From Argentina anserina (lineage: Eukaryota; Streptophyta; Magnoliopsida; Rosales; Rosaceae): DNA of 64,000 nt. A model generated the notes under the pieces. That model made no database searches. It saw only the letters and a list, made by a program, of their open reading frames with translations, and was not told where the DNA came from. The stretch spans positions 11,669,001 to 11,733,000 of the forward strand of contig NC_065875.1 of assembly GCF_933775445.1 (NCBI RefSeq). Direction: 5' to 3'. Positions 47,837-58,079 of this stretch are shown here, piece after piece. Position 1 is the stretch's first letter; each line of letters opens with the position of its first letter. Made by a program: the position numbers and the translations under genes.

Positions 47837-50800
47837 TTAGAAACGCTCAATTCTTTGAGGAAGTGGGGTCTTGATAATCTGAAGAATTTGCGCAACTTCT
47901 GCCATGGTTGGTCTGCAAGATGGTATCTGAGAAGTGCACACCAAGGCCAACTTGAAGACGGGTAGGACTTCATCTTCGGGATACTCCCCCATGGTAACAT
48001 CAATGCATCCCAACACATTGCCTTGTTCAAGTAAAACCTTCACATGATCGCTTAATATCACAACATTGTCTTCCCCATATTCCACTGGCCTTCTACCAGT
48101 GACAAGCTCAAGGATCAACACACCGAAACCATACACATCACATTTCTCATTCACCCTTAGGCTCTGGCAAGCCAGCTCCGGCGCCACATACCCTAGTGCG
48201 CTCTGAAATCGGTTACTCACTACATGCCTGTCGATCTTGGTTAGTAGCCTTGCAAGCGCAAAATCTGAAATCTTCGGGTTGAGGTTTTCATCGAGCAATA
48301 TGTTACTTGGCTTTATGTTGTAGTGAATGATGGGAGGGCGGAAAGAATGCAAATGAGAAAGTCCCTTTGCTGTTCCAAGCAGGATTTTGAATCTTTCATC
48401 CCATGAAAGAGGTGAACTTGAATGAAGCCTATCATGGAGCTTGGATTGCAGACTGCCATTGGGGGCATACTCATTTACAAGTAGCTGCATCTGTGGAGTC
48501 CAGTAGTACCCTTTCAATGCGACTAAATTCGGGTGTCTCGCCTTCCCAAGGACTCGAACTTCTCTGTCAAAGTCTTCAAGACATTGGAGTATGTTTGTTG
48601 TCACTAGCTTTTTGATTGCCACCATTCTCCCCTGAGCTCCCAGTGGAACTTTGTAGACTGTCCCAAAGACTCCTTCCCCAAGCTCAGAGGCCTTGTTTAG
48701 TAGTGCATCAGGACTGCTGATCCATTCCGGCGATGACCTTGAGTCGAACAGAATGAGCTTCCCTGATGCCAAACTACTCGACCGTGAAGACATCGAGCAC
48801 ATGCTTTCCAAGGCAGTTTCCACAAATGCAGGCCTCCTTCTTGCAGATGCATTTAGAAGGCTAATGACAATTACTCCAACAGCAATCAGAGTAGCAGCTG
48901 AAATAGCCACAATAGCAGATATGCTAAGAAACATATGATGATGTCCATTTCTAGACTCTGAAGATTCACCATGGTATCTATGATCGCCACCACCCATTTG
49001 GTTGGGGTAGGCAGTTGGATCAAGAACAAGAGGCTTAGGAACATTCATTGTACATGGCCCCTCCAACAATGGTGAGCAGATACCCAAGTTTCCTTGCAAA
49101 GCACTTTGATCCAAACTCTGAAACACACTCCCTACAGGAAGCCTCCCTGTTAATCTGTTGTAGGAAATATTCACAGCAAGAAGATTTTCTAACTTTCCAA
49201 GCTCTTGTGGTATCTCTCCACCCAACTCATTGAACTCTAACTTGAGAATCACGAGCTTGCTCAACTTCGAAATGGATTTCGGAAGAACACCATTTAAGTT
49301 GTTATGTGACAGACTCCTGCAATTGAAACAAAAAGAAAATTGATCAGTTAGTAATTGGTATATACAATTCAAACTTCATTGCACAAAAATTTAGATAACA
49401 GAGAAATGATCAGACTTACATCAAGTAAAGAGATGAACAATTCCCAATCTCATCAGGAATTGGGCCAGTCAATGAATTTCCATCCAATTGGAGAATATCC
49501 AAGCTCCCAGAATCACATATATCTCCAGGGATTGGACCAGACAATGCGCTACTCCGGAGATCTAGCACAGTTAGATTCGAAAAGAATCCGAGCTCTGGTG
49601 GAATCCTTGATTGAAGATTGTTCCATGACAAGTTCAAGTACCTCAAGTTGCTGAAAAGTCCCACCTCTGCTGGAATGTTGCCTTTGAGGTTGTTCCTTGA
49701 CAGATCCAACTTCTTCAAAGACTCAAACAACTTACTCGATCCGGGTGGAATTGAACCTGTAAGTCCCATATTCGACAAGTCTATCTCTTCCAACCCCAGA
49801 TCAAATAAACCTTCTGGTATGCTCCCACCGAAATCATTACCCCTCAATCTAATCACAGACAACTTGTTGCAGTAGACAAGAGAAGTTGGAAGTGTACCAA
49901 CAAGTTTGTTGTTAGACAAACTTAGATGACTAAGAGATCTAAGGTCACCCATTGATGGTGGGAGGCTTCCATTGAGGCCATTGTTGGAGAAGTCCAAGTA
50001 CTCTAGGCTACTCAAGTTCCCAATCCATTGAGGAAAATAACCATTGAACAAGTTATCTGAAACACTCATAAATCTCAAGGAATTCAACTTCTGAAGTGAC
50101 TGTGGTAACTCACCAGTGAATAGATTTTCACTGAAATCTATCACACCCAAGTGTGGACACAGTCCAATATCAAAAGGCATTGGCCCAGAAAAGTGGTTCT
50201 TCTGGATCAAAAGCTCCTTCAAATTATGTATGGCTGATATGCCTTTTGGTACAAACCCAGAAAGAGCATTGTTGGAGAGATCCAAAGAACGAAGCCGTGT
50301 CAAGGACCAAATCCCGGATTGGAAATCCGGGTTACCGGAGAAACGGTTGTTGGAGATGTTGAGGCTATTCAAAGAAGAGCATTTAGAAAGAGTACTAGGC
50401 AAGTTTCCTTCTAGCAAGTTTCCAGATAGAGAAAGGTAGCGAAGCGAAAAACAAGAATCAAAGAGGGTATCAGGGAGTGAACCAGAGAGTGAGTTCTGAG
50501 AAAGGTCAAGAAATCTAACGGAACTGAAGTTGACAAGACTAGTAGGAACTAGTCCTGAGAAACTGTTCCGGCTTAAGTTCAGTGTTTGGAGATTTGGAGG
50601 AAGAGCAAGCTTCTCCGGACTAAGCTCACCAGTTAAGTTGTTGCCGGATAAAGAGAGTACCTTAAGGTGTTGAAGATTCTGAAGACCTTTTCCGATCTTG
50701 CCCTCGAGGCCTAAGCCGTCGAGGGAGAGCTGAGAGACTCTTCCGTTGGCAGGGTTGCATTGGATGAAGTTCCACGAACATGGGGAGTCGTCATCTTCGT

Positions 50801-50969
50801 TCCAGGAAGCCAGGTAGGATGAAGGATCGTGGAGGTCGGATTTGAAGACGAGGAGGCCCAGAACGTCGTAGTTTAGCTGTGCCGGGATGGGGTCGTCGGC
50901 CATACAAAGTTGCAGGGAAGCCATGGACGTTATGGCCAGTGTGTATATGAGTAATCTGAGAAAAGCCAT
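47837..50969 (-). CDS. LRR receptor-like kinase, probably inactive (At3g28040 type)
   Basis: A plasma-membrane receptor-like protein. Two exons, 50969-49420 and 49316-47837, join in frame as 1009 aa (the family is about 1010). Residues 1-25 form a signal peptide. An LRRNT cap (LNYDVLGLLVFKSDLHD, CSWNFIQC) follows, then about 20 plant-type LRRs (LxxLxLSxNxLSGxLP) up to about residue 575 and a membrane helix at about 648-672. The kinase-like domain runs from about 725 to the end. The Gly-rich loop GEGVFGTV (730-737) and the VAIKK lysine (752) are present. The catalytic HRD is HYN (848-850) and DFG is DFA (868-870), so Asp of HRD and Gly of DFG are missing: a pseudokinase. Single intron after an LRR, typical of this subgroup. 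No stop was seen. The ligand is unknown. Confidence 0.95.
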
Positions 50970-51172
50970 TGTTGAGTGCAATGTAACGAGGTTAAGTCAA
51001 GCAATGATGGGATCGACGACGTACTGGGTTGTTTTCTGAATATGGGAGTGTGTCCAGTGATGCATTACTTTTGGAGACTCGGTGTGTCATGGAAAACCTG
51101 CCATGGAAGAGTAGTACTGGATTTGGGAGGTTGCACTGGTACAACGAAGAAAATGAAGTTGCAGCTGTGAGC

Positions 51173-51176
<4 letters not shown>

Positions 51177-51214
<38 letters not shown>
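51177..51214. repeat. (GA)n tract in the receptor gene's 5' leader region
   Basis: About 38 bp of GA on the plus strand, that is (CT)n on the coding strand, 210-245 bp upstream of the ATG. CT-rich leader microsatellites are common in plant promoters and 5' UTRs and can bind BPC/GAGA-type factors. A regulatory role here is only inferred. Confidence 0.85.
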
Positions 51215-51219
<5 letters not shown>

Positions 51220-52589
51220 GAAGCCAGAGAATATTGCTGAAATGATGGTGGGTTCGCAAAGCGCCAAATTAAAATGGAGTTTTACCGAGTGAAAACAACA
51301 ACCACCAACAATGAAAAACAGTCACCAGGAATTTTGTTCTATGTAAATAGGTAAAATGTACTTAATAATTTTATTGTTAATGTCATAAGGTAATTTAATT
51401 AAGCTGTATTAAAGTGATAATTTATTTAATTGATTGTAAAATAATTATATAGTATACATTCTAATATTATAGACGACGACCTTGATCTATGTACGCTACT
51501 AATATTAACTAACCTCATGAGATTGGTTCTCCTTTTAATTTTAACTGGAAAAGTACATTGTACAATCAAATGTATTTCATGATTATGTAGCAACAATTAA
51601 GGCTTTCTTTTTAATAGGTAAATAGCTGATTATTTAAGAACTAAGGGTCCGTCACATACGTTATTCGAAATTTCGAACTCTAAACCTTTGACTTTTAGAA
51701 ATGATCAAACACATTAGTACATAGATATTTAAGAATCTCACCCAGACAAATTACTACAAAGACGTTTGGATGGTGAGGACTAATACAATCTACACCATCA
51801 TTTAGTCGCTAGTGAAGAAACATTTTATGAAACCTAATGCAATCACATAATTTAGAAGCGTCAAGTCAATATAGGAATTTGGTGGTCGAAAGTGAACCAT
51901 GGGGCTCTACTAAGTCCTGACATATCATATGCCGAACGAACATCTATGCATTTTCTGTTTGTCGCTTGCTTCAGCTTCTTCTTGCTCTGTTCCTTCCCTT
52001 TCATTTCCACACAAACTTTAGTTTAAGACCTATAATGCAAGTTGTCTTAATTTGCCTCAAACATAGCAAGAATTTGAATCATATACTTAGCTTTCTCCAC
52101 GTATTTCAAGCATAATAAGTCCAAGTGATTAAGCTTTAACCCTGTGTTCGTATCTGCATATTTTTCAATTATTGATGGCTTTGATAAAACATGCAGTCCT
52201 TTCTAGCTATGCCCCATTATGGCCAATATATGTGAATCAATCTTTGCAAAAGACACTGACCACCCGTTCTTATTCACTCATTTGCATGCCCATGCATGCA
52301 TGCATGCATGATGCTGTTATTTAGTATACTAATCAACAAACTAATCAAGAATGTGATTCTAAATTTCAAGCACAAACAACAGGTGGTCTCATTCATCCTT
52401 TTGTGTCCTTCAAAAACCTTATTTGAAACATTATGCTGGTACTAACTAAAATTTCGTGAGTAAACATCAAATGTTCGTTGATGCTTGCATTTGCAATTAA
52501 TATATACAATCAATTAGTTTTTTTTCGATTGGATATATAATCAATTAATTGCTCGCCTAGCCCTAACATTTACCCCGCCTTACTCTAAC

Positions 52590-52625
<36 letters not shown>

Positions 52626-53433
52626 CAAACTAGCAACTGATTAATAACGATTAAGTAGAAGATCGAAAAATGAAAAAGAACTCGGTAGGCTACGCTAGGT
52701 AATTGCTTAAATGTCATGATATGTATGCATTATACATAGGGGTGGGAATGTGTTACGTGCCGGGTCGACCAGCTCGATGAATGGATCACATGGATTCATA
52801 AGGAAGGAACAGTAGACATCACCAATATGGGGGCGAATGGCTGGCTAGCTGTTCATTTCAATCACGGATGGGGAATCGGAGATATGCCCTAGCTATTCTT
52901 GTCGCCTAGCAGAGCCAATATGCATGTCCCCCGGCAAAGACAAAACCACCGTGACCGGGGTCCCATGCACTCTCAACGGAGATGCCCTAGCTGTCATGGC
53001 GTTTTCGTAACTTCGATTCCGCCGGGAGGGTCTTCCTTGCTCTGTCCTTTTCGATCTCCAGCTTCCCTACTACTTCAATCACACACTTCATCCTCGCTTC
53101 CATTATGATCGATCACCTGACAGGGAACCGTTCTGAAAAATCTATCTATTTATCGCTATTTATTTTTGCTATCTATTCATCTATGAGTACTTTTGTATCT
53201 ATCTATATATCTGATGCTTACGTACCCGACCAGCAATTTTACATGACCAACGGTAACTAGTACCGCCGGTGAAGCTACATGTATTATCATGCAAACCTAA
53301 ACGTACACTTAGCTATAAGGTTGCCAACCAAGTACATGAGCACCTTAAGCAGTGATTCTGTTATTCTTTTTCTTATTTTGTTTTGGCTTGTATACCAGAA
53401 ACCTGAAATTTCAAATTTCCATGAACACAAAAG
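51215..53433. other. Intergenic upstream of the receptor gene; no gene recognised
   Basis: It includes the receptor gene promoter, a catg tetranucleotide run (52289-52310), and a (GA)n microsatellite at 52590-52622. No domain-bearing frame was found. The 52899-53108 frame is unsupported. Confidence 0.45.
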
Positions 53434-53945
53434 CATGGGCAGATCTATGTAGGGGCTTTATGGGGTCAAGCTAGCCTAGACAGAAATTGTCTTTGATAAA
53501 ATTTGCATTTGTGCTCCTCATCATCAATGGTATCCTTGTCAAGTTGGCAGAGCGGAATTGTTAGAGAACTCTATTCTAGGTAGGTGGTTCGATTCCAGCT
53601 TCCTTTCTTCCTATTTCTTTTTTTTGTATTCATTTCTCTTTTTTGTTTCTTACAATATTGTTTATTAGTATTTTTACTTTGTTTCTTACTTTATGTCAAT
53701 TTCTTCTCCCTCAGTAATTGGCTATTGAGGAAAATATATATTTACTCTTGGATTGTAGGTTTATTATCTTGTATATGACTCAAATATCATTAAGAATATA
53801 AAATCTTTGAAGTAATATAGATAAAAATGAATTCGTATAAGCAACTTTGCTTTAGTGTACACCAAATTTAGGCAAATAGGGGACATGAAGAAATAAATAG
53901 TCTTACAATTAGCCTATACTATTTTGAAATCCTAGATCCGCCCTG
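53434..53945. mobile_element. hAT-type MITE, 512 bp
   Basis: The left end catgggcagatctatg and the right end in reverse complement cagggcggatctagga are an imperfect inverted pair of the CAGGGGCGGATCTAGG type seen in plant hAT MITEs. The 8-bp flanks cacaaaag (53426-53433) and cacaaaag (53946-53953) are identical. Inside, ggcagagcgg and ggttcgattcc, 38 bp apart, look like tRNA-type A and B boxes, but no cloverleaf could be completed. Confidence 0.8.
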
Positions 53946-53967
53946 CACAAAAGTACACCAAATTGAC

Positions 53968-54081
53968 GGATCTAAAGTCCTAGTCGATGCTTTGTCTGGC
54001 CTCTCTTGAGAACGGTTCTGTTCTGTTTATTGAATGAATTCATATTTGATCCAATGATGTGAGAAATACTGGATCACAATA
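53968..54081 (+). repeat. Left arm of a 114-bp inverted duplication
   Basis: Starting ggatctaaagtcctagt and ending actggatcacaata, this arm is the reverse complement of 56976-57089 at about 95% identity by eye. Both arms contain the same short reading tail, KVLVDALSG followed by a stop. The arms are about 2.9 kb apart now, but only about 430 bp apart if the inserted hAT element between them is removed. Confidence 0.88.
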
Positions 54082-54493
54082 GTGTTGTATCCAAAAAGAA
54101 GTACACCGAATTGACCGAAACTGGAATGAAAGCATAACTGAGAACTTGAAGACAAAATGGCACAGCTTGATTATGCAGTTAATCTGGTTATTAAATAGCT
54201 AGTCAGCTAACGAATGAAGCTAACACAACTGTTGAAAAAGGTACCTTTGTCATCGATCACCATATTTTATGATGATGTTCATGATCAATTTCATATATTC
54301 TTCGGTTCAAATTTTATTTTTACTTAGTTGATTAATTTGATTTAGTTCACGTTAATAGTCATATCTAGTGTTTGTACCCTCTTGCAAGTCGCAACTTTAT
54401 GTTCTACATACGCCAATCAATTCAGTCCCAGACCACTAGACATTGGTTAATTTCCACTTAATTTCGACACTAACTAATCGTAATAGTGTGAAG

Positions 54494-56955
54494 TAGGGCT
54501 CGTCAATGGGTCGGGCCGGGCCGGACCGGACCTTGCGCACTTGTATTAGAAAAAAAAAACATAATACTCTTATTTAAGAATTTGGAATAATAAAATAATT
54601 ATTAGAAAACATTCTAAAAAAAGTCACAAATAAATTCTTATTTCAAAATATTGTTGATCGACACCTAAATGTGATCGATATATATATATATATATATTTT
54701 TTTTTTAGGGATCATGTAAACATTTTTCCCATTTTGAACATGGTTTGATCATCCGTACCTACGGTCAACCAAAAAAGAGGTGTTTTGACATAATAAAACC
54801 TCATTGACCGGGACTTTGACAAATGAGTTTTCTTTTGCCACTACGCACGATTATTGACAAAAATTAGGTGATTTCAAATATGTAAACAACTTTCGGCATT
54901 CGCATCTTGGAAATGGGTCATCCCTTAGGGAATATTAGTGGTTTTGATTTACCAGAAATTTCGACAGTCAAACGAGGTTCGAATTGGATGAAATTTTAAA
55001 ATGGTTACTAAATATATATACCGATCACATTAGATGGTGTCGATCGATTCCAAGAAATTTTATTTATATAGTCGCTTCAAAATGCGATAGTTTTATTATA
55101 AAACCTAATATAAAAATGTTATAATACATTAGTGGACACTTCGGCAATCGACAACTCTAGTTTTAAATATGATCGATCGACACCAGCAGATGTGATCGGT
55201 ATATATATTTAGGGAACACGTAAAAATTTCATCCGTTTTTGACATGGTTTGACCGCCCGTACCTACGGTAAAAAAAAGCGTTTTGACATATTAAAACCCT
55301 CATTAACCGAGGCTTTGCCAAATGGGTTTCCTCGGTGCGACCGTGCAAGATCGGTGACAAAAAAATATGTGATTTCAGATATGCAAACGTTTTTCGATAT
55401 TCGCATCTTGGTAATAGGTCTTCCCTTAGGGCATATTAGTGGTGTTTTTGGTTTACTGGACATTCTTACGGTCAAACGAGGTCTGAATTAGATGAAATTT
55501 TTCAGGGTTACTATATATATATACCAATCATATCGGCTGGTGTCGATTGATCCCGAGAAGTTTCCTTCATATAGTTGCTTTATAATGCGATAGTTTTATT
55601 ATAAACATAATATAAAGGTTATGATACATTAGTGAACACTTAGGCAATCAACAACTCCAGTTTGAAATATGGTCGATCGACACTAGCAGATGCGATCAGT
55701 ATATTTATTTAGAGACCCTGTAAAAATTTCGTCTGTTTTGAACATGGTTTAGCTGTTCATACCTACGGTCAACCAAAAAAGATGCGTTTTGACATATTGA
55801 AACACCCATTGACCGGGGCTTCGCCAAATGGGATTCCTCAGTGTGACCACGTACGATCAGTGACAAAAATTAGGTGATTTCATATATGCAAACGGCTTTC
55901 GGCGTTCATATCTTTGTAATGGGTCTTCCCTTATGACAGATTAGTGGTGTTTTCGGTTTACCGGAAATTCCAACAGTCAAACGAGGTCTAAAATAGATAA
56001 TTTTTTTACAGAGTCACTAAATATAAGTACCGATCACATCGACTGGTGTTGATTAATCCCGAGAAGTTTCCTTCTTATAGTCACTTTCATAATGCGATAG
56101 TTTTATTTTAAAAACTTAGTATAAAAGTTATGATACATTAGTGGACATTTCGACGATCGACAACTCTGGTTCTAAATACGGTCGATCAACACCAATAGAT
56201 GTGATCGGTATATATATTTAGCGACCCCGTAAAAATTTCGTCCGTTTTGGACATAGTTTGACTGTCTGTACCTACGGTCAAAAAAAAAAGACATTTGACA
56301 TATTAAACCACCATTGACTAGGATTTGCCAAATGAGTTTCCTTAGTGCGACCACTCACGATCGGTGACAAAAATTAGATGATTTCATATATGCAAACGAC
56401 TTTCGACGTTCGCATCCTAGTAATGCGTCATCCCTTAGGGCATATTAGTGGTGTTTTCGATTTATTTGAAATTCTGACGGTCAGATGAGGTCCGAATTAG
56501 ATGAATTTTTAACAGTCCTGAAATATTAGTACCGATAATATCAACTGGTGTCGATTAATCCCGAGAAGTTTACTTCATATACTTCATATAGTTGTTTCAT
56601 AATGCTACAATTTTATTTTGAATCTAGTATACAATTATAATATAAAGAAATATAAAATTTTAAATCTAGTATTATTAACATATATAATATATTATGTATA
56701 ATTATTACTAAAAAACACATAATTGATATATGTATAATATATTATATACATATATAATATTTTATTTTTAGCGGGCTTTTACAGGCCAGGCCTTGCGGGC
56801 TTTTGGTGGGCCGAGCCGGGTTTCACTCCTCTAAACTAAGCCCGGTCTTTTACTCACGAAAGCGGGCTTTGACGGGTTTTCTCACGGGCCGGGTTGGGTC
56901 AGCTTTGCGGGCCTCCATGGGTTTTTTGGATCCGCGAGCTAAATAATGAGGCCTA
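54494..56955. mobile_element. hAT-type non-autonomous element (2462 bp) carrying a satellite array
   Basis: The left terminus tagggctcgtcaatgggtcg and the right terminus in reverse complement taggcctcattatttagctc begin alike. The flanking 8 bp, gtgtgaag (54486-54493) and gtgcgaag (56956-56963), match 7 of 8. Both ends are rich in gggcc/ccggg (gggccgggccgg on the left, acgggccgggttgggtc on the right), a texture shared with widespread plant hAT MITEs. Between lie four ~505-bp tandem units. No transposase is present. Confidence 0.75.
54650..56620. repeat. ~505-bp tandem array, 4 units
   Basis: Anchor acctacgg occurs at 54757, 55261, 55761 and 56270 (spacing 504, 500, 509). Each unit runs through gatcg-tatatatattta, cgtccgttttg.acatg, tgaccggg.ctttgccaaat, tcccttagggcatattagtg, and a conserved cgataattttatta-like end (gcgatagttttatt). 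Units differ by roughly 10-15%, so the array is not recent. It contains no gene. Confidence 0.9.
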
Positions 56956-56975
56956 GTGCGAAGAACCATTACGAG

Positions 56976-57089
56976 TATTGTGATCCAGTATTTCTCACAT
57001 CATTGAATCAAATATGAATTCATTCATTAAACAGAACAGAACCGTTCTCAAGAGACGCCAGACAAAGCATCTACTAGGACTTTAGATCC
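56976..57089 (-). repeat. Right arm of the 114-bp inverted duplication
   Basis: Reverse complement of 53968-54081. The arm's minus-strand reading continues from an open stretch further right (57377-57048) with text such as GYAPGTWNIELKAGKYW, so this arm may be the original locus and the left arm the derived one. It begins 12 bp beyond the TSD of the hAT-type element. Confidence 0.88.
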
Positions 57090-58079
57090 AAACTGGTCAA
57101 ATAAATAATTCCTACAGATTAATGTCCAGTACTTTCCAGCCTTCAATTCTATATTCCAAGTCCCTGGGGCATAACCAAATGACTTGTTTCTATTACCTAC
57201 TTGGAAAGTTGCCAGCGTCTTTGATAATGCACGCGAAGGATGAGATAATCGTTGCTGGTTGATATTCATTACCGTGGTGACAAAAATGCTTTCACGTAGA
57301 TAGGATCCGTAAACATGTATACCATGACTGTTGAAAAAATTACATGCACCATCACATCTAATCAAAACATAAACCACTCCAATGTTCCAAATTGTTGTTT
57401 TCGTGGTTCCTAGTGGATAGAAGTCATAGAACTGATATACTATGCAAAAATGCAGCTATTAGAATTGGTGCCTATGCAAGTTAGCACACGATATAGCAGA
57501 ATTTATACATAGGACATGGTCATTCGTATGCAATCTATTTTCTTCTATTTTTTATTCTGCTTCGAATCTTTAAAATGATATAGAGATGAAATAAGAATAG
57601 AGTTGAGGAAGTAAATGAAATAAGGCTAAATGGCAATTGGGTACTTGTTACTTGCGAGACGGAGGACGACGAGAGAAAGAGGGGAGAAAGTTGCAGGGAA
57701 AATAAGGACAGCTTGGACAACCAGTAAATTTTGGAAAAATTAACTGTGAAATGAACCATGTAGAGTGAATTTGGCGGGAGATGACTTTATACGCCATGAT
57801 GATGCAAATACCTCTTCCCCAACAAAATGCCTAAACAGCTGCTTCGAGTTGAAATACAAGACATCAAAAGAGCAAAGTTCATTATCAAGATTTTCGTTTT
57901 CAAACAAATTTGAATATTCACTGTACATGTAGTCTGATTATGGCTTATTCTACTGTGAACTTGATTTATAACAACTAAAAATAGAATATAGAATTCAGAA
58001 AGATAGGCTTGAAAGGAAAGCACTCGTACCCTAAACCTTTTGATCACATTGCGCTGGTGGACATCCCTTTGCCGATCAA
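57090..58079. other. Region 3' of the WD40 gene, weak coding potential
   Basis: Part is the 3' UTR of the WD40 gene on the minus strand. Two unrelated open stretches, 57928-57740 and 57377-57048 (both minus), have no recognised domain. The second has no ATG at its beginning and an uninterrupted 109-codon frame. They could be exons of an unknown small gene or UTR sequence. I cannot decide, and therefore do not call a CDS. Confidence 0.4.

Noticed and set aside
49355..50439. Plus-strand open frames across 48.4-50.4 kb
   Set aside because: They are antisense shadows of the LRR repeats of the receptor gene.
52289..52310. catg tetranucleotide run as a regulatory array (RY-like CATGCATG)
   Set aside because: CATGCATG elements bind B3 factors, but here they form a simple tetranucleotide repeat far from any start, so no regulatory claim is supported.
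53528..53600. A functional tRNA gene
   Set aside because: A and B boxes are present, but no acceptor stem, anticodon arm or complete cloverleaf can be drawn.
12249..56955. A biosynthetic gene cluster around the diterpene synthase fragment
   Set aside because: The neighbours (amino-acid transporter, eIF3h, DUF1997, receptor, WD40) are unrelated housekeeping or signalling genes, and the synthase is only a fragment.
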